Source: Ectocarpus siliculosus (taxonomy: Eukaryota > Sar > Phaeophyceae > Ectocarpales > Ectocarpaceae). Taken from it: 37,572 bases of DNA. The notes under the pieces were generated by a model. It was not told the origin of the DNA. It worked only from the letters and a program-made list of their open reading frames with translations, and did not search any database. Positions 22,132 through 32,789 of this stretch are shown in pieces. The stretch's first letter is position 1. The number at the start of each line of letters is the position of its first letter. A program made the translations under genes and the position numbers. The stretch lies in assembly GCA_000310025.1 (NCBI GenBank), contig FN649742.1:4806950-4844521 (forward strand), in the 5' to 3' direction.

Positions 22132-22803
22132 CGTATTGAGTAACGTATGAGTACGTTGTCCGTTGCAGCTTTGAACTGCTTTGGCGTAAATTCGCCATGG
22201 TTGTACCGTGGGGAGGACTGCGGAGCAAACCCTCGACCAATCTGGGAACTCGGCGGCGTAAGCCATGTTAGTGTTTTTGGTGACTTATGTTGAGTTTTTT
22301 ATCGTGACTGCCTTCTGTTTTTCTCGTTTTGTTTGGCAGAACGAAGAATATACGGCGTGCTATGCACAGTTTTCCAGCGTGTTTGAGGATTTGTCTTACG
22401 CGAAATTTCTTTCTCGTCTGGTCCTCGCCGAAGGACACCAAAATAGTAATTCATGCCGCTTGGCGCCGCCGCTGTGGTACAGACGTCACTACCGAACGAT
22501 GTTGCCGTTGACGATGTTGCGCATGTGCTATACTCACGACATTATTTCCGCACACGTCTTGTTGTTGATCGATGATTCAAGGGCATTTACCTGATTGACT
22601 TTGCGGCATACATGCGACTAGACTACAGTAGTCTACCTATCTCATGTCCAGCTCAAGCAAGAAAGCCCAGAATTGGGGCAGCGGGAGTACAGCAGTGTAG
22701 ACCCAGATGCGGTAGGCTCGTGGATTTGCCGGACACGCACGAGGAGGTGGATTGGCAGTACCATCATCGCAGGTGGATGTAGTTTCGAACGGGAGGTGCG
22801 GCG
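22132..22803. other. NTH1 3' flank; no further gene recognised
   Basis: This stretch is AT-richer than the exons, with no splice-consistent protein-like exon. Near 22619-22635 lies a near-palindrome, TAGACTA CAG TAGTCTA. It probably holds the 3' untranslated tail of NTH1 and the left margin of the repeat region. Confidence 0.4.
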
Positions 22804-23206
22804 CATGAGCGGCAAATGACAACGATTGGGCGGCTCTTGGACCCTCGCCGGGTGTTGTCAGCCCATGGGTGGCCTTTGAGCGGTCCATGGGCGGTCGATG
22901 ATCCATGGTGACCCAAGAACGGCCCATGAGCGGCTATTTCAACCCTTGACGAGACTCATGCCAGCTGCCGTTGGGCGATGTGGGTCGTTGATGGCTTGAT
23001 GGACCATTTTGGTACTTACTGACTGGATCAACAACCACCTGTTGAGGCGTCCAAGCGGGAGATTAGCCCGGGCAGGTGGCATGCAGTTGGGATCTTCACG
23101 CAGACACGGAACGAGAGACTGAGACACATGAGACCAGTTACAGCAGTAGACCACAAGAAGACCGGGAAGACCGGGCAGCCAGGTCGAAGGGTCGAAGAGA
23201 TCGGAC
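22804..23206 (+). repeat. dispersed repeat, copy 1, left part
   Basis: About 400 bases starting CATGAGCGGC and ending near GTCGAAGAGATCGGAC are clearly related to 33671-34129. Shared blocks include AACGATTGGGCGGCTCTTGG, TCCATGGGCGGTCGA, GACGAGACTCATGCCAGCTG and GTTGAGGCGTCCAAGCGGGA. Internally it is rich in short words built on CCCATGGGCGG and GACCGG. No coding region is evident. It is most likely a non-autonomous mobile element. Confidence 0.85.
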
Positions 23207-24152
23207 CATCGGGAGCTACAGCAGCAGATGTTCTCCTGCGGCGGCTACCTACGCAATGCCAGTTCGTGTTGCGGGCTAGCCGCAAAATAAGTGTTGTTAT
23301 TGTCACTACCTGTCGTTTCGACGGCGCCGATTGCTTAGCGTTTCTTGTCGTTTGTCGATACGGACGGTTGGTTCTCGTCGTTCCCGACGGTGTTTTTCTT
23401 GCGTTTTATTCTTTTCTCTAGGTTCCGACACCTGTTCTTGTTGTTACGGTATGTAAGGCGTTGACGCGGCTCTTGTGCTATTTTTCTGGTTTTTATTTTC
23501 TCTGTTTTCGTTCGTAGCCCCCGTATTTTCCTTTTTCCCTATCTACGTTTTCATAGTTGGGTCAAAGGATGGTCTTGCGACTCATCGTGTGAGAGGTGTA
23601 GGAGGATAAATTTTGGTATGTTGGGAGCTGTAGCTCCGCATCCTCGATCCTTGCATTCTGGGATTCGACAATTAGACTAGTTGCCAAGTTCCGAGATTAC
23701 CACGTATGCATATATGTGTGTATTAGAACCTCCAGGGTGGGCTAAGTAGTGTTGCGGGATTTGAATTTAGAGTATCAACGGCTTTGCGGAGTAATTCCCT
23801 GTGAGGAAAGTGCGGGAAATGGATGTAACTCCTGATTGAAGGTAAAAGAGGGGACAGGACCTTTGTGGCCCCGTTTAGAGGGACCATGTCCTCCCCGTCT
23901 GTACGCATCAGTCTTTGGGCGCCAACCAGCAGCAAGCACTGCTGTTCCAAGAGATGAATTCATAAACGAGTCTTCATATGAGTCTTCAGGAATCGCTACG
24001 CGTGTATTCCCACGACACGAGCGGAAGCTACGGAACACGTGGAATAGGAGCGGCCGCCCGACGTAAGTGGCGGCAGCGTAACAACGCGTGGTCGCGAGTT
24101 TATTTCTGGTTCTTGAGTGCACATGAAGAATAGATGTGGCGATTTATTCTGG
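23207..24152. other. segment separating the two parts of repeat copy 1
   Basis: About 0.95 kb lies between the left and right blocks of the repeat. In copy 2 those blocks are only about 100 bases apart. It contains no coding region that I can support. It could be an insertion into copy 1, or sequence deleted from copy 2. Confidence 0.5.
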
Positions 24153-24269
24153 TTCTTGTTATTTCACCGCCCGCCTCATCTGGCAGCCCTGCGTTCATCT
24201 TGGGCGTTTTTTAGATCCACCACCCGTGGTTTGTCCCGCGTTCACAGTCGTGCTGACCACTGGATCTGT
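24153..24269 (+). repeat. dispersed repeat, copy 1, right part
   Basis: It begins TTCTTGTTATTTCACCGCCC and ends CCACTGGATCTGT. It matches 34234-34347 with scattered differences. Confidence 0.85.
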
Positions 24270-26061
24270 ACCTACAACAGTTGCGGCCGCCTACCACGCA
24301 CAGACACATACACCACATTTCCAGGCAACACGGAACATTCAAAAGTGGCAGGTACTCGGAGGAAACAAGCGCAACCGAAAAGAGGCAGAAAGAGCAGCAG
24401 AGCAGTGGTTGTAGTCTACAGGGACAGGAGTGATGGTGTAGGTTTTGAAGAAACAGCTGTTGACGACAGCGCACATCATCCACATGTGCTAGGTATCAGC
24501 TAGAGCAGGCGGTGCATGTCATGCAATTCGAACCCTCGGGAGTGCTCTGGAAGGCTTGCTTCTTGAGTTGCGGTCAACGGCAGCTTGTCCCCGCACTTGT
24601 ATGTTCGCAAATACAACGGCTACACGAGCACCGACGCCATTTTTTTGCATGCGAGACCCCTGATGATGTCAACGCCTAAACCGCTTGAACCGGTAGCATG
24701 TAGCATCTGTGGTAGCCACATCCCCGAGAGTGGTCACATACATCCAACCACGTCCTGAATTACCACCGAAGAGCCCGTGTCCCACGTTCCCCATGGTGCG
24801 GCGTAACTACTGGTGTAGAGGTCAATTCGTTTCCGGGAAGAATATTTTGTGTGGCGAGCACAAGCAGGACACTTGCTTTTGGGGAGATTTGCGGAGATAT
24901 ACACTACGATCCTCGACATCACCACCCAAGAAGCAAACCTGAACGTACCAGCACACACGACGCTTCTTCATGGTGTCCTCTACTGATAACAGTATTTAGG
25001 CCGCTAGAAATGGCGGGAAGGTTGCGGGAAGTTGCTTTCTATCGTATAGTATGAACTATGAACAAGAGCCAGCGTCAGAAGGGTTTTTGAGTTCCCCTCA
25101 GCCGCGGATCCTACACTAAACTCTCTAGACTATAATAGTCTATACAATTACCTGCTCGACGGCGGTGGCGAAACAAGAAATTGAGCCTCGACCCCAAATG
25201 GACGTTTCTTATTCGCAGGCCGCAACTAACTGTATATCGTATGCAAGAGCGCTATGAGACCTGCACATTCGCTCGGAGAAACCGGTGGACTGGACTATGC
25301 GTTTAAAAACATCTTACGTTTCTCCCTCGGACCTTGTCCGCACTCTCTTTCTACACCAGAAGCTAGCCGCTAGCGACTGCCGGCATATCACCCTTTGCGG
25401 TGCAGCCGAGTCTACCTGGATCTGCTGCTGATCGACGGGGAAGAAGAGTGATCGTTACAGGCGGTGAGGTTCGCTTCTGTTTTTTCCTGGATTTAAGGAA
25501 GGGCGACGCAACAGCAGCGTTCCAAAATGCGGGAGAATATAGTCTAGCCACCAAGCGTGGTGCCTGACGTTGTATCCTGTATTCTGGTTTCCACAGAGAA
25601 CTGGCTGTCCCCATTTTCCAGTCATCATCACAGCTCGCATATATTATAGTGCTGCTGTGATATCTACAAAGAAGGGAGTGTACCCATCCAGCACCCCGCG
25701 CACGCACGAAGCACGAGCCCATTACAAATCATTAACAGGGTGTGAAGCAAAATGAATGGTGTCCAGCAGACATTGTTAAAGCCGAACGGATCAAAGGCAC
25801 ACAGTCATCGCTGTTTGTGGCGATCTCGCCTATTTGACCCACGAGCTCAGACGTCCAACCAAAGGGCAACGGACCAGCAGGTCCTGGCCCCCTTTGTCGG
25901 GGCGCGGTAGCGGCATCATTTGTGACAGACAGCGCGTTCTCCGAGTCAATTGACCAAAAAAGTCATATACTAGTTTGGTGTGTTGTTGATGAAATCGGTG
26001 TGGAGGAGTGACTCCGAGTGTGGCATTGAAACTCGCTTCGGTCGAAGGCACTTAACGGGGT

Positions 26062-26170
26062 TTCGAGCGTGGTTTCGAGCGTGGTGCAGTGTTCGTGGCG
26101 CGTGGTTTGCCTGGTTCACCACACGCACGCGTGGTTTGCTGGGTTCACCACACGCGTGGTTTGCTTGGTC
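26062..26170 (+). repeat. minisatellite of a CGCGTGGTTTGCTGGGTTCA-like unit
   Basis: Two short copies of GTTTCGAGCGTG come first. Three copies of a 24-28 base unit with the core CGTGGTTTGC(C/T)(T/G)GGTTCACCACAC follow, the last one partial. It is non-coding. Confidence 0.85.
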
Positions 26171-26564
26171 CAAAATACATTTACTTGATATTTTTAAAAA
26201 GAACTCTGCAACGGCCGTTGAGCATCGTACGTGTCGTCCATTTGGCTTCGTATTCTAGCCTGAGTTGAACCACTCGCAAATCGTGGCGCCGCCGCCGCAG
26301 TTCCTCAGTGTTTTTGTTATTTAGACTATTATTGTCCATCACTTGAATCTTCGTTTCTGCCGGGTAGCTCCAATCCGTGGTTACGCCTGAAGGGTTCGTC
26401 TACTTACCCACCACTCCTGCGGTGCTTACCTCCAATTGTATTAATGGAAGAAGGGTGCAATACGCTCTTCCGTCAAAGTGTACACACGAACAACAGTAGC
26501 ACTTTTCCTCGAAGTACCAGGAACGGATCCGAGAGAAAATCTCACTTTGCAAGAAAAACTCGCA

Positions 26565-26640
26565 TACGCCGGGATTCGATTCCCGGACGTTGGCCACTAT
26601 TATTGTAGAAGGTTTGCGAGGATACCAACTAGAATACCGG
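26565..26640 (-). other. tRNA-like remnant with A-box and B-box words
   Basis: On the minus strand, TCTAGTTGGTATCCTCGC resembles a tRNA D-arm/A-box. About 40 bases later comes CCGGGAATCGAATCCCGG, which resembles a T-arm/B-box but carries one extra loop base. The acceptor stem does not pair, and no proper anticodon arm is seen. It is therefore at best a decayed tRNA or a tRNA-derived SINE head. Confidence 0.25.
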
Positions 26641-27192
26641 GGCGACCAGCTCAACTCAAACCTCCAGGGAAATAAGATGCGTATCCTCAACTGGGCCGTG
26701 TATGTGCCTTGTTTTGACGTTCTGCCGAGCACTGTACATGGTGGCATATCGCACTGAACCGTGGTGGTGGGGCTTCTTCGCCCCGCCCCGTACCTGCCCA
26801 CCGCGTTTGCTTTGAAACCATTCTTCCTTCAAGTAGGCTGGCCTGCAATTTCCACATCGCCATGGCCACCACGAGAGCACCCGCTAGCGGCCAAGGTTTC
26901 AACGAGGCTACGGACGCATCGTTTCCCCCAACGGAGTGAGTGCAAAGATCAGCGGGGATTAGGCGTTATCCGGAACCGGCATTGACGCGGGTTCAACTTT
27001 GCCGGGTAGGCTCTGGGGTGGTGTTCGTCCCCGGAGCCCCGGGGACATTGCCAGGCGTTCCCTGGTCACCATGACCCTTGGTTTGCCTTGTAATCTATAC
27101 CCCTCTCATATGTGGTGTCGTACCCAACTGCTTTAGACTGTATCGTGGTTCCCCCCCCCGCAAATACTGTGGGTTTTCCCAACTCTTGATGT

Positions 27193-27333
27193 ATGTCATA
27201 CATTCTGGGCGGAAGCAGTTTGATATATCGCGGCGCTGATTTTCTCGAACGGCTTCGGGGTTTAGTGCCGTCTCGGCAATCGCGAAACTCTTCATCTTTT
27301 GTCTCTACTTCGCACAAATTCAACAAACTTGAT
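27193..27333 (+). CDS. possible first exon of the channel-like gene
   Basis: An ATG-initiated stretch of 47 codons ends NKLD|GTAAGT, a good donor, in phase 0. The acceptor CATACAG at 27974 would join it in phase to LTNHFFPSLTRFHG. The encoded segment is basic and Ser-rich, as expected for a cytosolic N-terminus. The alternative is that translation simply starts at the in-frame ATG at 27960. Only transcript data can decide. Confidence 0.35.
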
Positions 27334-27959
27334 GTAAGTACGCACGAAAGAGGGAGGGCGCAAAAAACGCATGCACCCGATGCCTGTGAGGCAAGAATCA
27401 GTTACCTCTCCTCAGTCCGTTCATTGCTCTGGCGCGTGACCTTAGATATTGCAGCAGACTGTTGAGCGTTCATCAAGAAGCCTGGTGACTTTCGATGAGC
27501 TTTGTGTATTTCTTTGCTCCCAATTGGGCGTTGTTTGACTGAAATGTATGGTGCCCGACATTGGCCGCGCAAGCATCAGGATCCCCCCCCCCGTTTTGAC
27601 CTCTGCTCCAACGTGTGGAAACCACTACGTAACAGAGTGGCATTTCATGCCTCGGCCCCAACGTTGGCATGGCTTGACTTACTTTTCCCGTGTTGATGCT
27701 TGACCATCCAGCGATGCCAATGAGCCCCCTCCGTATTGGTGGATGGTAACTCAGCCGATCACATCTGAGCAACCCCCTGCCGAAGACACAGCCAGGCCTC
27801 GAGCAGTATGGTGAGTCACGAACGAGGGATACTGGTGTGTCTCGGACAGTGGAATAGGGTCGAGGAAAATTGAACATTATTAGTACCACGTTGTATCCCT
27901 CCAGCAAAGGGAGGACATCAAGCCTTTCAGAACAGTAGGGGGGCACCAGACAACCCACC

Positions 27960-30900
27960 GTGCCGACCATACAGCTCACAAACCATTTCTTTCCCTCTCT
28001 CACTCGCTTTCATGGCGACATTAGGCCACCTTCAACTGTGGTTCAAGAAGACCGGGGAAAAGCCACCGCCATGTGGGTAGTTCTGCTCGCCTTGTTTGTT
28101 GCATACGTTGGCTATCTCGGCGTCAACGCTTCGGAAATGCGGAAGAATCCACCGGTCCAAATAAGGCGTAAGGTATGAATCTCGTCGTATGTGGAGTGGA
28201 ATGCAGGGTACTCGGGGGGCAAGGTCCCAACTTGTACGTTGATCATTCATGGCCATCGCACCCTTAACAGTTAGTTTTGCCTCTACCCGTTGTCATGCCC
28301 GACCAGATCGAGAAAAGTTGGTGCCTTGAATAATTTGTTGTCCGAGACGAGATTTATGGCAGTCGAAACCAAAGTGTTGTGCTCACCAGAAACACCACCG
28401 ATTTCCATTTTTTCAACCGCATCAGGAGGAGCCTTTCCCACTACCAGATGTAGTGCTCTGCCCCTCAGCTGGGGACGGCTGCGACGCCGACGATGGCTTG
28501 GACTGTTTGCCGATGAATTGGTACATGTCGACTGTCGAGGTGAGCCCAGAAAGAGTTCAAAATAAATTTGTTTGCTCTCTGGTACGATGGAAACTTCGTG
28601 AAATACTGCGTCCAGCAACACCTTTGTGGTTGTGTATTCAACGCTGAATACTGCTTTCGCCAAAAGGCTTGATTCGGATAGGAGCCCTACGGTTCCACCA
28701 ATATTGTGGTTTAACTCTAAGCGTGTGTGCTTTGAAACAACAATCTATCCCAAGCTTACTGCATGTTGCTTAGATGATTGTCCAACCATGCGATGTTGAC
28801 AAGTGTCCACCATGCATACACTTTTATTTGTTTCTGCCTTTTTAGTTGGGTTAGGGTCCGCGTGCTCGACGTTGAGCTGCTAGACTTGACCATATTTCCG
28901 TCCCCATGTTCGCCTTGGGCCTTCCCCTTTCGCACGTTTACGTGGCTCCTCGTCGACATGCGACGGAAAGGGCCTTTCGGGATGCAACGACTACTTCGCG
29001 CCAACTCCCGCGCCAACTCCCGCCCCAACACAGGCTCCGACTATCGCCCCCGCGGTGGGTGCGGCGCCCCCGACCGGTGGCTACTATTCTGATGATTTTT
29101 ACTCGTATAACTCAGGTCGTGATTTTTCAGATGATTCGAGTGCATCACCTGGAGATGACGGTTTTGAGGCAACGCCTTCGCCGGTGGTGGTGCCGTCTAT
29201 CCGCGTCCAAGTGGCGACAAGGGCAAACGAGTTGTGCCCGAGAGTACCCCTATCGGAGTGCGCCATTGACTACGATGGTGTCGAGGCTGGGGATGTGCAC
29301 TCACTGCATGCTTCCTTTTATGTGAGTCGCCTCTTCTCACGCGAATATATGGCGCGCTCTTGTTCCAAGACTAGTACATAGTTTTGCGTACGTTTTTGCG
29401 AAAGGTTTTGCGTGTTGTGACAGCTGTGTCTGATGCACCGCACATGGACTTGCCATGCTGAACTTTGTCACTTGGCTGTTGGCTGTTGACCGTTGATGTT
29501 ACTCAACTGAGACGGCGTGAGCCCGAAAGAAACTTGAGGAAAACACCATATACACTACATGTGATCGGATGCTTGACCGGTTGAACGTTTCTGCCGCGAT
29601 TTGCTCCATACGATCTTGTTTCTACTGCACAACGTCAAAGGTTCTGTGGAACGACACGGTTTCCCCCACGCCTGTGAGCAGTGCTCGACGATTTATCAAC
29701 ATGTTCTTTGTCGATGAAGAAACTGCGGTTACTGATGCGGTGGTGGCCGTCAGACTGCCGTACGACCGGGTCAACATTACCGGCACGGACCCGTTCACGT
29801 TTTTGTCGAATGATGTGGTACGTTTCCTTAAGTCGCGATTGTAGTCCCCCAGTTCATCCAAAATCAGCTGCACTCGCGTCCCATGAAGTAGTGCGTTCGA
29901 CGCCGTGCAAGCGTTGCCTCACCTTCACTGTCGCCGTACTGTCCAGAACACGTGATTGCGCTGGTTTCAATCGTTTCATAGTCGGGTCATTTTGTGCCGA
30001 CTACCATCCCGTCCATTGCGTCACAACCGACAGGTTCTGAGCAGTCTCTCAATACGTGCCCCTCAACTCCGACGGCGAAATATGATCGTGTTATTTCTAA
30101 CTAGTATCCCGTCCATTGCATCACAACTGACAGATTCTGAGCATGTCGCAATACGTGCACCTCAACTACGACGGCAATGTGGGATCCACGGAGCGAACCT
30201 ACACTCAGGTTTGTTCGGATTAGGGTGTTGGCTGGTGCATCTGTTCCGTCGGCCGAGCCATTGAGCACAAGCGATATTTTGGCACAGTTTCAACAAGACT
30301 ATGGATGCGTGTTGGAGAGTGTTTGCCAAATAACACGCCTCGTTTAGGACCCTGACTGTGTGAGGCATGAGTGGTTTCAAACGTCAACGTTTCAAACATA
30401 TCAATACACAGGCGACAACGACCGCACAGCACACGCTTCAGCTGGACACGTTTGAGGGAAAATCGTATGAGGGAGCCCTGCTGTACGTTACGTTAAGCGT
30501 GAACACGTTCGCCTATCAGTCCATCGAGGAGGTTGATCCCGTCGACTGGGGGACCCTGCTTGGGAGCGCCGGTGGCATGTGGGGTAAGATTGATTGCTTC
30601 TGGTTCTCCTCTTGTGCATGTGCATGCTGTTTCACCAGGCATGCGGATGCTATTACTCCCACCAACCAAGGACGTTTAACCGATGCCTTCCAAACTCCTC
30701 ATAGGACACGTTTTCGTGTTTTCCTGCTGTTCGGCGTAGTTCGACGGTTCTTTTGAGGTCAAGGCGCCATTGTTGTGTTCTCCCTAACGTACTGCCCAGC
30801 TTCCTCGATTATTTAACGACTGCTTTTTTAGGAATCACAGAATGGTTATCAACAGACCATTCGAGAAAGAACAGCGTCACCCAGCACTATCTCTTTGATT

Positions 30901-31343
30901 TCATCCGGAGTTTTCATTTGGAAACGGAGCAAGCAGATTTGATGGATGTAGACTATCCTCTCTGCGTTTTTTGGGGCGGAAAGTGAGCGCTTTTCGTGTC
31001 ATTGCGATCCGAGTTAACATCACCACCCTACTCTACCACCCGATTCCTACTCCTGTTATGCTTTCTCAGTGGCAGTCGTTTTGTCTGCGTCACCCATCTG
31101 ATGTGCTGCTTCGTAATGATAATTGGGGTCGTACCAGATATTCCAATAGCTGTGCAATACTTACTCTCGATGCGACCCGATACACATACATCGCTTTGCC
31201 CCACCTCTGCTCGGCTATGTACAGAAATAATCTGCTTTGCGTTCGCAGCCTGCTTTGTCGCAAGTCAAATGGTGGGTCCTGACAAGAAATGGGGGTGGAA
31301 GACGTTCGGCGGCATTTGCAGAGGAGTGCGCAACAAGACTTGA
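27960..31343 (+). CDS. two-transmembrane, DEG/ENaC (amiloride-sensitive channel)-like protein
   Basis: Predicted exons are 27960-28172, 28426-28539, about 28971-29321, 29641-29817, 30134-30208, 30412-30583 and 31225-31343. They join in consistent phase, giving about 406 residues and a TGA. Order: a cytosolic segment with a His-Gly pair at about residues 18-19 (SLTRFHGDI), a first membrane helix at about 39-55 (WVVLLALFVAYVGYLGV), and the post-helix pattern NPPVQI...FPLPDVVLC (F75-P76, C83). A large ectodomain with a Pro/Thr-rich linker (APTPAPTPAPTQAP) follows. Then come YVTLSVNTFAYQSIEEV, DWGTLLGSAGGMW and a second hydrophobic helix (EIICFAFAACFVASQMV) near the C-terminus. His-Gly before TM1, FPxxxxC after it and LL..xGG before TM2 match the ASC/DEG/ENaC family, known as trimeric cation channels. 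The classic G/S-X-S filter is not obvious. The third exon's start (GGAAAG acceptor) and the last junction are the weakest points. Confidence 0.6.
28971..29321 (+). CDS. ectodomain exon with Pro-Thr-Ala-rich linker
   Basis: After a probable acceptor at 28970 the frame reads GLSGCNDYFAPTPAPTPAPT, then GGYYSDDFYSYNSGRDFSDD, then a more ordered part (VVVPSIRVQVATRANELCPR...ECAIDYDGV) ending SFY|GTGAGT. The TPAP repeats look like an extracellular, probably glycosylated, spacer. In-frame stops at 28881 and 28887 limit how far upstream the exon can extend. Confidence 0.5.
30001..30186 (+). repeat. 100-bp tandem duplication covering an exon acceptor
   Basis: 30001-30087 and 30101-30186 are two related copies, period 100. 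Both contain ATCCCGTCCATTGC, a CTGACAG/CCGACAG acceptor and the start of the channel-gene exon. The second copy is the functional exon (ILSMSQYVHLNYDG). The first has an extra base after TCTGAGC, which shifts its frame, and it has no usable downstream donor, so it is a dead exon copy. Confidence 0.75.
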
Positions 31344-32789
31344 AGCAATAGCAGCGGCAGCAGCGCATGCAGATGCTGCATGCAGTGTTTCAAGCTGGTC
31401 GTTAAGATTTGTTTTGAAATATGGCCAAGTTCTGGATTCCAAACGAGCTCTATGACACGAATACGTCCACCGCCTTCGGACTCGCTGTTATTGCATGCAA
31501 CAAACGTCGCGGTTGGTTTTGGTTCGAGAATATTGTCCTCGTGGTGACAAAAACTGGTACAGTGCGTTATGTTGTTTCCTTCCGAATGGCTTTGCGATAT
31601 TATTGTGGTTGTATACTCAGGAGGAGCACCACACACATGGGGGAGCATTTATTTTTGGAGGGAAGCTTCCTCGCCACCCGACAAATGTAGACCTCACGCA
31701 AATGTTACAACATGCGTTTCATCGAAGCTGCAGGGTTGATCTGGCGGGTGTTTTCCTTACATTTTTTTACAAAGCCCGGATTATAGTTCAAGGTTTGATT
31801 GTTGCTGTTATCATGGTGTAGTACAAGGATGACTGCACATTTTGACTAAGTGGTGGCTCGGGTCCGTGTGCTTGCCGATTTTTTTTTATTGGTCGATTAC
31901 TCAATATTTTCCAGTAAATTACAATATTGATATCTTTGAAGATTTTGTTAAATCGAATGATTCACACTTGTGCACTGTGAGTACCTCGGTTGCATATTTA
32001 CGAAATTCTGGCAATTTCATCATTCCAGGCGGTTTTTCTACTTTTCAAGGAGTAATTCGTGCGCCGTGGCGACCTTTGGTGTCGTGAGGTTTGATTTGAG
32101 GAGAAGAAAATATGGGTCGCTTTTCAACTAATGGTGGCATTGGATTTTGGGTGGCGAAGAATGTGGTAGTTTGCCGTCGTTGCCTTCCATATTGGTGAAG
32201 AGGTTCCTTCCGATGAATCGCTGGTGAGTTTAGTAGAGAATGCTTTATTATAGTGTTTTCTCAAGATGATTGATCCATGGTATTGAAGGATTGTTTCAAT
32301 CGTCGAGCCAGGAGATTGAGAACGTGTTGTGGACCTGGAATGATCGAATTTCGCGTTGGCGATTTGGATTGTGTGGATTCCTTTGGACGCATTCTGTATT
32401 TACTGGGTATGTGAAGAGCTTTGTACATCTTGTAGAGATTGATGAATAACGAGCGGAGGGGGGGCGGTTCAGGTACCCGGTGAAAGCTGCTGATCTACGC
32501 GGACTCTTGAGCGTACGGTATGGTGCACAAACAAGGGGGGATACTAACTCTTTTGAAAATATACATACAATCACAGAGAGACTACCCTTTCCAGACAAAA
32601 GCACAGTTGAAGGGGATGCGCTAAAGTCTTTACAGGGAATGGGAATTTTAATTTGTGGTATCTGAGAGTTTCCGTTTAGTCTAACCCCCAAACGGCTGCG
32701 CTCACAAATATGTAACAAAATTCGCTACGTCCAATACTGGTATGTATACGAAATGGTACTTGCAGTCAAGGCGGTCCTTCTTTCGCGAG
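31344..32789. other. 3' flank of the channel-like gene; no gene recognised
   Basis: About 1.4 kb, AT-rich and T-rich on the plus strand, consistent with a 3' untranslated tail and intergenic DNA. The open stretch beginning ATGGCCAAGTTCTGG at 31421 shows no family resemblance, and I did not call it. Confidence 0.4.

Larger units (their letters stand above)
24270..27192. other. intergenic DNA without a recognised gene
   Basis: About 2.9 kb between the repeat and the channel-like gene. It has many stops on both strands and no chain of splice-compatible exons. Small items inside it are listed separately: a TAGACTA/TAGTCTA palindrome at 25126-25142, a minisatellite at 26062-26170, and a tRNA-like A/B-box remnant near 26565-26640. 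Confidence 0.45.

Noticed and set aside
22265-22594. Open frame with hydrophobic start downstream of NTH1
   Set aside because: No family resemblance, AT-rich 3'-flank composition and no splice partners.
30753-30986. Possible extra exon of the channel gene after acceptor TTTTTTTAG at 30832
   Set aside because: It would fit the phase but encodes a polar segment where a membrane helix is expected; the exon at 31225 gives a hydrophobic segment in phase. Kept as an alternative only.
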